DNA of 7,393 nt from JAAYZM01 sp964510785 (GTDB lineage: Bacteria; Actinomycetota; Actinomycetes; Actinomycetales; Cellulomonadaceae), in contig CAZECM010000123.1 in assembly GCA_964510785.1 (NCBI GenBank), positions 1 to 7,393 on the forward strand, written 5' to 3'. Shown here in pieces: positions 1 through 6,619 of the stretch. The first letter of the stretch is position 1. Every line of letters starts with the position of its first letter. A program made the translations under genes and the position numbers. The notes under the pieces are model-generated. The model searched no databases. It saw nothing but the letters and a program-made list of their open reading frames with translations, and was not told the DNA's origin.

Positions 1-1754
1 TGCTGCACGAGCACCTCGGTGCGGGTGTCGACCGAGCTCGTCGCCTCGTCGAGGATGAGGATCGTGGGGTCGGCGAGGAAGGCCCGCGCGATCGTGAGGA
101 GCTGCTTCTCGCCCGCCGACACGTGGGTGCCGTCGTCGTCGATGACGGTGTCGTAGCCGTCGGGCAGGGTGCGCACGAACCGGTCCACGTACGTGGCCTC
201 GGCGGCCGCGACGATCTGCTCGTGCGTCGCGCCGTCGACGCCGTAGGCGATGTTCTCGGCGATCGTGCCCCCCACGAGCCACGTGTCCTGGAGGACCATG
301 CCCATCTGGGAGCGCAGCTCGGCGCGCGAGAGCTCGCGCGTGTCGACGCCGTCGAGCGTGATCCGTCCGGAGTCGATCTCGTAGAAGCGCATGAGGAGGT
401 TGACGAGCGTCGTCTTCCCCGCGCCGGTGGGGCCGACGATCGCGACGGTCTGGCCAGGCTCGGCCACGAGCGAGAGGTCCTCGATGAGGGGCGAGTCCGC
501 CTCGTAGGAGAACGCGACGTGCTCGAAGGCCACGTGGCCGCGCACCGGACGGTCGAGGACCACGGCGGGCTCGGGGTCTGGCTCCTGCTCCGGCGCGTCG
601 AGCAGCTCGAAGACACGCTCCACCGAGGCGACGCCCGACTGCAGGAGGTTCGCCATCGAGGCGATCTGTGCGATCGGCTGGGAGAACTGCCGCGAGTACT
701 GGATGAACGCCTGCACGTCACCGAGCGTGAGGGTGCCTGTCGCGACGCGCAGCCCGCCGACGACGGCGACCGCGAGGTAGTTGAGGTTCGAGATGAAGCC
801 GATGGCGGGCTGGATGATGCCCGAGATGTACTGGGCCTTGAAGCTCGCCTCGTAGAGCGTGTCGTTGCGCCGGGCGAAGTCCTCGGCGGCCTCCTCGCGG
901 TGGCCGTAGACCATGACGAGCTCGTAGCCCGTGTACATCTCCTCGATGTGGGAGTTGACCTTGCCCGTCCACTCCCACTGGCGTACGAACTGGGGCCGGG
1001 AGCGCTTGGCGATCGCGCCGGCGACGGCCATCGAGAGGGGGATCGTCACGAGGGCGACGACGGCGAGCAGCGGCGAGATCCAGAACATCATCGCGAGGAC
1101 ACCCACGACCATGAGCACCGAGGAGATGAGCTGGGACAACGTCTGCTGCAGGGTCTGCGCGACGTTGTCGATGTCGTTCGTGACGCGGCTCAGCAGGTCG
1201 CCGCGCTGCTGGCGGTCGACGTACCGCAACGGCACCCGGGCGAGCTTCGCCTCGACGTCGGCCCGCAGCCGAAGGACGGAACGCTGCACCACGCCGGCCG
1301 CGAACCAGCCCTGGAGCCACCCGAACAGGAACGACCCGGCGTACACGACGAGCACGACGAGCAGCACGCGCCCGAGGCCCTCGGTATCGATGCCCTGGCC
1401 CGGCACGACGTCCATGCCGGAGACCATGTCGGCGAACTGGTCCTGGCCCTGGGCGCGCAGCGCGGCGACGGCCTCGTCCTTCGAGAGCCCGGCGGGCAGG
1501 CGGCTGCCGATGAAGCCGTCGAAGATGAAGTTCGTCGCGTCCCCGAGCAGGCGTGGGGCGACGACGGCGAGGAACACCGAGATCGAGCCCGCGATCGTGA
1601 TGAGCACGAGCTGGAGGCGTTCGGGCCGCAGCTCGCGCAGGAACCGCATGCCCGAGGCGCGGAAGCTCATGGGCTTCTCCCCCGGCATGCCCATGGCGCC
1701 CGGGTGGGGGCCGCGGGACACGGGCGGGCGTGGCGGCGTGCGCTGCTCGCTCAT
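1..1754 (-). CDS. ABC exporter half-transporter, catalytic-site subunit (3' end outside window)
   Basis: This is a fused permease-ATPase subunit of a type IV (ABCB-like) exporter, expected to sit in the cytoplasmic membrane and pump an unknown substrate outward. The visible 584 residues start with a Pro/Gly-rich cytoplasmic tail (1-28). TM1 is near 49-70, and a loop of about 55 residues follows it, as in the TM288-like branch. The rest of the membrane domain ends near residue 380. The ATPase domain shows Walker A GPTGAGKT (441-448), signature VSAGE (545-549) and Walker B ending in Asp569 with catalytic Glu570 (LILDEATSS). The switch histidine should lie just past the left edge. VSAGE departs from the usual LSGGQ, while the Walker motifs are normal, which is the pattern of the partner that supplies the working site in a heterodimer. 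The ATG overlaps the upstream stop as ATGA, so translation is probably coupled. Substrate unknown; mycobacterial Rv1272c/Rv1273c and TM287/288 are architectural relatives recalled from the family. Confidence 0.93.
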   Translation of the reverse strand, partial: MSEQRTPPRPPVSRGPHPGAMGMPGEKPMSFRASGMRFLRELRPERLQLVLITIAGSISVFLAVVAPRLLGDATNFIFDGFIGSRLPAGLSKDEAVAALRAQGQDQFADMVSGMDVVPGQGIDTEGLGRVLLVVLVVYAGSFLFGWLQGWFAAGVVQRSVLRLRADVEAKLARVPLRYVDRQQRGDLLSRVTNDIDNVAQTLQQTLSQLISSVLMVVGVLAMMFWISPLLAVVALVTIPLSMAVAGAIAKRSRPQFVRQWEWTGKVNSHIEEMYTGYELVMVYGHREEAAEDFARRNDTLYEASFKAQYISGIIQPAIGFISNLNYLAVAVVGGLRVATGTLTLGDVQAFIQYSRQFSQPIAQIASMANLLQSGVASVERVFELLDAPEQEPDPEPAVVLDRPVRGHVAFEHVAFSYEADSPLIEDLSLVAEPGQTVAIVGPTGAGKTTLVNLLMRFYEIDSGRITLDGVDTRELSRAELRSQMGMVLQDTWLVGGTIAENIAYGVDGATHEQIVAAAEATYVDRFVRTLPDGYDTVIDDDGTHVSAGEKQLLTIARAFLADPTILILDEATSSVDTRTEVLVQ

Positions 1755-3487
1755 GCGGCCTCCTCCTCGCTGAGCTGGGAGTAGACGATCTCCTGGTACG
1801 TCTCCGACCTCGCGAGCAGCTCGGTATGGGTGCCGACGTCGACGACGGCGCCGTCCTCGAGGACGACGATGCGATGGGCGTGGCGGATCGTCGCGACCCG
1901 CTGCGCCACGACGATGACGGCGGCGTCCCGCGTCTCGGGGACGAGGGCGGCGCGCAGTGCCGCGTCCGTCGCGTAGTCGAGGGCGGAGAACGAGTCGTCG
2001 AAGAGGTAGACGCTCGGTCGGCGGACGAGGGCGCGCGCGATCGCGAGACGTTGGCGCTGCCCGCCGGAGACGTTCGAGCCACCCTGGACGATGGCGGCAT
2101 CGAGACCTTCGGGCAGGCTCTCGACGAACTCTCGTGCCTGGGCGACCTCGAGGGCGTGCCACAGCTCGTCCTCGGTCGCGTCGGGCTTGCCGAACAGCAG
2201 GTTGGAACGGATCGTGCCGGAGAACAGGTACGGGCGCTGCGGCACGAAACCGAGTCGGGACCACAGCACGTTCGGGTCGAGCTCGCGCACGTCCACGCCG
2301 TCGAGCAGCACGGAGCCGGCCGTCACGTCGAAGAGGCGCGGGATCAGGTGGAGGAGCGTCGACTTGCCGGAGCCCGTCGAGCCGATGATCGCCGTCGTCC
2401 GCCCCGGCTCCGCCACGAGGTCGACGCCGTGCAGCACGGCCCGCTCGGCGCCGGGATAGCGGAACTCGACACCGTTCAGCTCGATCCGGCCGCGACCGTC
2501 CGCCGCGAGCGCGACGGGCGCGGCGGGCGGGTGCACGGTGGGGGCGACCTCGAGCACCTCACCGATGCGCTCGGCCGAGACCATGGCCCGCGGCACCATG
2601 ACGAACATCATCGTCGACATCATCACGGCCATGAGGATGTAGGCGATGTAGCTGAGGAAGGCCGTGAGCGCACCGACCTCCATCTGGCCGCTCTCGACCC
2701 GCCCCGCGCCGAACCACAGCACCGCCGCGCTCGTGATGTTGAGGACGAGCATGACGAGCGGGAACATGAGCGCCATGATCTTTCCGGTGCGCAGCGAGAC
2801 GTCGAAGAGCCGCTCGTTCGCGACGGCAAATCGCCGCGACTCGTGATCTTCGCGCACAAAGGCGCGAATGACTCGAATTCCTGCGATCTGTTCGCGCATC
2901 ACGCGATTGATGTCGTCGATACGCCGCTGCATCGCCCGGAATATCGGCACCATGCGCCACACGACGATGCCGACGATTCCCGCGAGCACCGGTACGGAGA
3001 ACACCAGGACGGTCGAGAGCTCGACGTCCTCGCGCAGCGCCATCACGACACCACCGACGAGCAGGATCGGCGCCATGATCATCATCGAGAAGGTCATGAA
3101 CGCGACCATCTGGATCTGCTGCACGTCGTTCGTGGTACGTGTGATGAGCGTCGGGGCACCGAAGCGGCCCATCTCCTGGGCCGAGAACTGCTGCACGTGC
3201 TCGAAGACCCGGCGCCGCAGGTCCCGGCCGAAGCCCATCGCGGCGCGCGAGCCGAAGTACACGGCGGCCACGGCGGCCACCACCTGGACGAGGCTCACGG
3301 CGAGCATCACGACGCCGATCCGGACGATCTCACCGGTGTCGCCGAGCGCGACACCGCGGTCGATGATGTCGGCGTTGAGGCTCGGCAGCAGGAGCGTCGC
3401 GATGACCTGGACCACCTGCAGGACGACGGAGAGCAGCACTGCTCCGAGGTAGGGCCGCAGGTGGAGACGCAGCATCTGGGCTAGCAC
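1751..3487 (-). CDS. ABC exporter half-transporter, degenerate-site subunit
   Basis: This is the second half of the heterodimeric ABC exporter: an N-terminal six-helix membrane domain (about residues 8-310) followed by an ATPase domain. Visible motifs are Walker A GSTGSGKS (369-376), canonical signature VSGGQ (473-477) and Walker B LFDD, where Asp498 replaces the catalytic Glu. The switch position carries Gln529 (VVAQRVAT) instead of His. Asp plus Gln is the known mark of the low-activity ATP site in TM287-type subunits, so it should pair with the altered signature of the next gene. I chose the GTG at 3487 (578 residues, starting VLAQMLRLHLRPY) because family members usually begin about 12 residues before the conserved LRPY. 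An ATG at 3475 is an alternative. A longer GTG start at 3544 falls in the loop of a hairpin and is unlikely. No clear Shine-Dalgarno precedes either preferred start. Codons near 2821-2950 are unusually AT-rich for this gene. Confidence 0.92.
   Translation of the reverse strand: MLAQMLRLHLRPYLGAVLLSVVLQVVQVIATLLLPSLNADIIDRGVALGDTGEIVRIGVVMLAVSLVQVVAAVAAVYFGSRAAMGFGRDLRRRVFEHVQQFSAQEMGRFGAPTLITRTTNDVQQIQMVAFMTFSMMIMAPILLVGGVVMALREDVELSTVLVFSVPVLAGIVGIVVWRMVPIFRAMQRRIDDINRVMREQIAGIRVIRAFVREDHESRRFAVANERLFDVSLRTGKIMALMFPLVMLVLNITSAAVLWFGAGRVESGQMEVGALTAFLSYIAYILMAVMMSTMMFVMVPRAMVSAERIGEVLEVAPTVHPPAAPVALAADGRGRIELNGVEFRYPGAERAVLHGVDLVAEPGRTTAIIGSTGSGKSTLLHLIPRLFDVTAGSVLLDGVDVRELDPNVLWSRLGFVPQRPYLFSGTIRSNLLFGKPDATEDELWHALEVAQAREFVESLPEGLDAAIVQGGSNVSGGQRQRLAIARALVRRPSVYLFDDSFSALDYATDAALRAALVPETRDAAVIVVAQRVATIRHAHRIVVLEDGAVVDVGTHTELLARSETYQEIVYSQLSEEEAA
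1759..1768 (-). promoter_or_regulatory. Ribosome binding site for the second ABC gene
   Basis: The minus strand reads GAGGAGGAGG and then four bases (CCGC) before the ATG at 1754. This strong Shine-Dalgarno also encodes the Glu-rich C-terminal tail of the upstream subunit. With the ATGA stop/start overlap it supports translational coupling and roughly matched production of the two exporter halves. Confidence 0.75.
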
Positions 3488-3578
3488 GGGCGGCCCACGG
3501 AGTTCAGCACGCCGTCGAGCGTACGCGCGAGGGCGGCCTCCCACCGCGGGAGGCCGCCCTCGTTTTCTCTCGGCGTAA
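3488..3578. other. Short intergenic gap ahead of the ABC operon
   Basis: This 91-base gap contains the 35-base hairpin. The remaining 40 bases before the GTG at 3487 must hold any promoter and leader of the exporter operon. On the minus strand the best minus-10 look-alike is TACGCT just after the hairpin. Its minus-35 would fall inside the stem and does not resemble a consensus, so I do not call a promoter. The operon could be leaderless, transcribed from an atypical promoter, or fed by read-through from the gene upstream. Confidence 0.5.
3528..3562. terminator. Perfect 15-bp GC-rich hairpin between the secreted-protein gene and the ABC operon
   Basis: The arms 3528-3542 and 3548-3562 are perfectly complementary (left arm CGAGGGCGGCCTCCC) around a five-base loop. 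The hairpin begins 16 bases past the stop of the secreted-protein gene, the right place for its terminator. On the minus strand no U-tract follows, which is common in high-GC actinobacteria. The T-rich run (GTTTTCTCT, 3562-3570) lies on the side where it would follow the hairpin in a plus-strand transcript, so the element may work in both directions or mainly against antisense transcription. It leaves only 40 bases before the chosen start of the ABC gene. Confidence 0.75.
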
Positions 3579-6296
3579 CTACTTGACCCGGACCTTCGCG
3601 GCCTTGGACCACGTGCCCTTCACGGTCGAGCTCGTCTTGAGCCCGGCCTTGACCGTGATGGCCTTCTTGGCCCGCGGCAGCGTCACCGTGATCTTGCCCT
3701 TGTGCCTGGCCTTGAGGCTCACCGTCTTGACGAGCTTGCCGTTGACCCGCACCTGGACCTTGCCGGTCGCCCACGCGCCGTTGTCGAGCTTGCCGACCCG
3801 GACCGTGACCTTCGGCTTGGCGTTCTTCTTGAAGGCCTTGCCGGTGACCGTGATCGCCTTGGCCGGCCGGGGCTTCGTGACCGTGAACTTCGCGGCCTTG
3901 GGCGACGTCGCGGCGAGGCTGGCCGTGTCACCGGCGAACTTCGCGACGACCGAGCCGTAGCCGCGGATCTCGAGCGACCTGGACAGCTTCAGCGTCGCCA
4001 CCGCACCCGTGACCGTGGCGGTCCCGAGCAGGGTGGAGCCGTTGTAGAAGCCGACCTTCTTGCCCTCGGCACCGATGACGACGGCCGAGACCGTCGCCAC
4101 GGACTTGCTGCCGCGGATCTGCGACTTCTTCGAGAACACCGGCTTGTAGATCGTCACGACCGACTTGACCGTGATGGCGGCCGAGGCCACCGATGCGGCG
4201 GAGGAACCCACCGCGCTGCTCGCCACGACGGTCGCCGTGTAGGAGCCGGCCGGCAGGCCCGTGAAGGTGTGCGACGACGCCGACGCGTCGACCGATGCCG
4301 ACCGGAGCGACCCGGTCGAGCTCGTCAGCGCCACGGTGTAGCCCGTGAGCGCCGTGCCACCGTCGGCCGGGGCCGACCATGTCACCTGGACGCCGTCGTC
4401 GCCCACGGCCGTGACGGCAGGCCGTGCGGGGGCGGTCGGCACGTCGAGCGAGGGGACGACGACGGGCGCCGAGGCCACCGAGTCCGACGAGGAACCGAGG
4501 GCGTTGGCGGCCACGACCTTGACGGTGTACGTGCCCGGCGCGAGGCGCGTGAAGGCGTGGCTCGTCGCGTCGGCCGCGGCGGGAGCCGTTCGGGTCGCAC
4601 CGGAGTCCGACTCGATCGTCACGACGTAGCCCGTGACGGGAGAGGTTCCCGGGTTCGGCGCGGTCCAGGTGACCACGACGGAGTCGATACCGTCGAGCGT
4701 CGCCACCGGGGTCGCCGGAGCGGAGGGTACCGCGGCGTGGAAGACGAACGTCTGCCCGAGCACCTCGAGCTCGCTCACGCGCACCGCGCCGACCTGGGTC
4801 GGGCTGGAGTCGCGGCCCTTGTTGAGGCCGAAGCTCATGACGCGGGGCTGCTGGGTCGAGAGCCCTGCCGCGATGTCGAGGAGCGAGGCGCTCCCGCTCG
4901 CGACGAGGAAGGTCGTCCCGTCCGTACGGACGAGCGCACGCGAGGTGATCCAGGAATCGGTCGGTGCGAGGTTCGCCGAGGTCCAGTCACCCGTGCCCGG
5001 CACGCCCCGGTAGAGCGTGCTGTAGTACGGCCCGCCTTCGCCGTCGTTCGCCGTCACGTCCCAGCCGTACCAGATCTCCATCTGCACGGAGACGTAGCTC
5101 TCGCCGGAGTACGTCACGCGGATCGGCGAGTGAGTCACGCTCGTGAGGGGCACCGTCTTGAGGTCGTGGCCCGGCAGCTTGACCGCTGCGCCGTCGACGC
5201 CCGGGTAGGCCCCGGAGTCGACGTAGTGGAGCAGCCGCGACTGGGTGGACTCGACCCCGCCCTCGGTGACGAGCTCGAGAGCCGCACCCTTGGTGGCGTC
5301 GAGCACGAAGTTGTACTCGCCCGGGAAGGCGCCGTGCGCCGTGGTCCATGCGGCCGAGCGCTCGTAGTTGGTGGCACCGAGGTCGCCCGAGGTCACCTGG
5401 ACCGGCTCGGCGGCGTCGGAGGCCTTCGAGACCCCGTACGCGATGTCGCTGAGCAGGAAGCCCTCACCCTCGAGCTCGGGCACCGGGGGCTGGAGACCCC
5501 AGCCACGACCGGTCACGCTCGGCAGGCCCTGCGCCGCGCGGAAGAACAGCGTGCTGATGGTCCGTCGCTCGTCCGTCGCCTTGAGGTGGTACTCCTCGAG
5601 CGTGCCGACCGTGCCGACGAGCGCGCCGTCCACGGACACGTCGACCGTGTCCTGGGCGCCCTCACGGAACGTGTGCACAAGCTTGATGTCGTGTGCGACC
5701 GTGGGGTCGACCGAAGCGAGCACTGCGGAGAAGTAGTCCTCAGCGACAGAGACGCCCTGCCCCAGCTCGGCCCAGATCGCACCGATCTCGAGCGCGCCGT
5801 CGGTGTGGTGGAAGACGATGCTCCCACCGGTGCGCGAACCCGCACCGTCGTCGGGCGAGACCTCGAGCCGCAGGCCCTCCTGGTACTCGTCATCGACCGC
5901 AGCGATCGTGAACTCCGCGGTGAACCGATCGAGCTCGGCGCCGGACTCGGGTGCCCCGGCAGACCTCGCCAGGCTCGGCGCGAACAGCTGGTTGGAGAAC
6001 GCGCTGCTCGTCGCGGCGTTCGAGAACCGGATCGCGTCCTCGAGGAGCTCGACGTCGAGGTTCGGGTCGGAGAACTTCCACCCGTTCTGGCCACCCGGCG
6101 CGAGAAGAGCGGCCGGGTCGTACCCGGCGCTCGAGAAGTCGATGGTGATCGACTCGTCGGTCACGGTGTCGGCGTGCGCCGCACCGGTCCCGACGGTCAC
6201 GAGGGAGGCGAAGGACAGGGCGAGAATCCCTGCCGTCGACGCTGCCCTCACGGGTGCGGGCGAGGAGCCCGCATCCCTTCGACGAACTACATTCAT
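3579..6296 (-). CDS. Secreted multidomain protein: ConA-like region, two FnIII modules, Ig-like tail
   Basis: This 905-residue exported protein has no function I can name. A Sec-type signal peptide (1-42) has RRR near the N-terminus, a hydrophobic core at about 22-37 and an AHA|DT cleavage site. Residues 43-290 look like a concanavalin-type beta sandwich: a strand pattern near FTAEFTIA, then HDIKLVHTF...DTVDVSVDGALVGT, then a closing FLLSDIAYG. Residues 300-520 form a second beta-rich region, rich in Trp/Tyr and Gly, that I cannot assign. Two fibronectin type III modules follow (about 524-613 and 618-706), each with a VTW and a TGYxV motif. The last 195 residues are two Ig-like repeats (about 713-800 and 805-905), rich in Lys and Val. 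There is no LPXTG motif, C-terminal membrane helix, S-layer homology repeat or recognisable catalytic motif. Secreted carbohydrate binding, adhesion or a matrix role is plausible but inferred. The ATG at 6296 was preferred to one at 6353 because AAGGGG sits six bases upstream and the signal peptide then has normal length. Confidence 0.88.
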   Translation of the reverse strand: MNVVRRRDAGSSPAPVRAASTAGILALSFASLVTVGTGAAHADTVTDESITIDFSSAGYDPAALLAPGGQNGWKFSDPNLDVELLEDAIRFSNAATSSAFSNQLFAPSLARSAGAPESGAELDRFTAEFTIAAVDDEYQEGLRLEVSPDDGAGSRTGGSIVFHHTDGALEIGAIWAELGQGVSVAEDYFSAVLASVDPTVAHDIKLVHTFREGAQDTVDVSVDGALVGTVGTLEEYHLKATDERRTISTLFFRAAQGLPSVTGRGWGLQPPVPELEGEGFLLSDIAYGVSKASDAAEPVQVTSGDLGATNYERSAAWTTAHGAFPGEYNFVLDATKGAALELVTEGGVESTQSRLLHYVDSGAYPGVDGAAVKLPGHDLKTVPLTSVTHSPIRVTYSGESYVSVQMEIWYGWDVTANDGEGGPYYSTLYRGVPGTGDWTSANLAPTDSWITSRALVRTDGTTFLVASGSASLLDIAAGLSTQQPRVMSFGLNKGRDSSPTQVGAVRVSELEVLGQTFVFHAAVPSAPATPVATLDGIDSVVVTWTAPNPGTSPVTGYVVTIESDSGATRTAPAAADATSHAFTRLAPGTYTVKVVAANALGSSSDSVASAPVVVPSLDVPTAPARPAVTAVGDDGVQVTWSAPADGGTALTGYTVALTSSTGSLRSASVDASASSHTFTGLPAGSYTATVVASSAVGSSAASVASAAITVKSVVTIYKPVFSKKSQIRGSKSVATVSAVVIGAEGKKVGFYNGSTLLGTATVTGAVATLKLSRSLEIRGYGSVVAKFAGDTASLAATSPKAAKFTVTKPRPAKAITVTGKAFKKNAKPKVTVRVGKLDNGAWATGKVQVRVNGKLVKTVSLKARHKGKITVTLPRAKKAITVKAGLKTSSTVKGTWSKAAKVRVK

Positions 6297-6302
6297 CACA
6301 GT

Positions 6303-6308
6303 CCCCTT
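6303..6308 (-). promoter_or_regulatory. Ribosome binding site of the secreted-protein gene
   Basis: The minus strand reads AAGGGG followed by six bases (ACTGTG) and ATG. This sets the start at 6296 rather than the in-frame ATG at 6353, which has no comparable site. A small 5-bp hairpin (TCCGG/CCGGA, 6315-6329) lies seven bases further upstream in the presumed leader; it is too weak to call regulatory by itself. Confidence 0.7.
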
Positions 6309-6369
6309 AGATTTTCCGGAGGCGCCGGAGAGTTCCCGGCGTTCCAGATTCATCGCGCCCGGAATCGGG

Positions 6370-6388
6370 CACTACCTGGAACCTAGTG
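6370..6388 (-). promoter_or_regulatory. Candidate promoter minus-10 inside a short dyad
   Basis: On the minus strand TAGGTT (6385-6380) resembles the minus-10 hexamer of actinobacterial housekeeping promoters and would give a leader of roughly 75 bases. It sits inside CACTA-N9-TAGTG, which could be an operator half-site pair. Just upstream are two TGTCA direct repeats (TGTCAGTGGGTGTCA). No good minus-35 is found 16-18 bases upstream, so this is a weak call. Confidence 0.3.
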
Positions 6389-6488
6389 ACACCCACTGAC
6401 ATCGCGAGCGCTCTTCCGAGATCTCGGGGAGCCGCACCACGCGATTCACGCCGCAAAGTCTCTGATGTCCGCCTCTCGGCCAGAGAAG

Positions 6489-6535
6489 TTCACCCCTGCA
6501 CTACGCCGAAAGGGTGAATTCCCATTCGCCCTTTC
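6489..6535. promoter_or_regulatory. Palindromic element with two mutually exclusive pairings
   Basis: Bases 6508-6519 (GAAAGGGTGAAT) pair with 6524-6535 (ATTCGCCCTTTC) around a four-base loop: 12 pairs, with one G-U in plus-strand RNA that becomes C-A in minus-strand RNA. The same GGGTGAA core (6512-6518) is also perfectly complementary to TTCACCC at 6489-6495. The element lies about 200 bases upstream of the secreted-protein gene and downstream of the SPFH hairpin. It could be a cluster of operator half-sites, a second terminator or an attenuator-like switch; the sequence alone does not decide. Confidence 0.45.
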
Positions 6536-6561
6536 ACGTCACTCCATCGGCCCGGAAGATG

Positions 6562-6610
6562 CCGGTGGCCCATGACCGCGGGCGAGTTCGCCGCGGCCAC
6601 GGGCCACCGG
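6562..6610 (-). terminator. Compound hairpin downstream of the SPFH gene
   Basis: A perfect 10-bp outer stem (CCGGTGGCCC, 6562-6571, with GGGCCACCGG, 6601-6610) continues through two single A-C mismatches flanking a 2-bp helix into an inner 6-bp stem CCGCGG (6576-6581 with 6591-6596), and a small terminal loop. It starts nine bases after the SPFH stop on the minus strand, as expected for a terminator. There is no U-tract on either side, so it would be of the U-tract-free actinobacterial kind. Confidence 0.65.
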
Positions 6611-6619
6611 TGCTGTATC

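Larger units (their letters stand above)
6297..6619. other. Intergenic region between the SPFH gene and the secreted-protein gene
   Basis: This 323-base gap has no credible coding region. It is less GC-rich than the flanking genes and dense in dyads. Going down the minus strand from the SPFH stop it holds a long compound hairpin (6562-6610), a 12-bp dyad with an alternative partner (6489-6535), a minus-10-like TAGGTT inside a CACTA/TAGTG dyad (6370-6388), and the ribosome binding site at 6303-6308. It must contain the terminator of one gene and probably the promoter of the next. I found no tRNA or known small RNA. Confidence 0.7.

Noticed and set aside
123..1784. Long plus-strand open frame opposite the second ABC gene
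   Set aside because: The minus strand here encodes complete ABC domains with all motifs. The plus-strand product is Arg/Asp/Glu/His-rich with no domain, typical of the antisense shadow of GC-rich coding DNA.
1730..3484. Long plus-strand open frame opposite the first ABC gene
   Set aside because: Same reason: composition is an antisense artefact and the opposite strand has clear homology-grade motifs.
3542..3544. GTG at 3544 as start of the first ABC gene
   Set aside because: It lies in the loop and arm of the hairpin, lacks a ribosome binding site, and adds 19 Arg/Pro-rich residues not expected in the family.
6240..6296. Twin-arginine signal from the RRR near the secreted protein's N-terminus
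   Set aside because: The RRRDAGS context lacks the hydrophobic residues of the Tat consensus (SRRxFLK); an ordinary Sec signal fits better.
6351..6353. ATG at 6353 as start of the secreted protein
   Set aside because: No Shine-Dalgarno precedes it, and it would put 19 charged residues before a signal peptide that is already complete from 6296.
3702..6386. 894-residue plus-strand open frame opposite the secreted-protein gene
   Set aside because: Its length is striking, but the product is a low-complexity Arg/Gly/Asp/Glu chain. The minus-strand frame has a signal peptide, FnIII modules and a good ribosome binding site.
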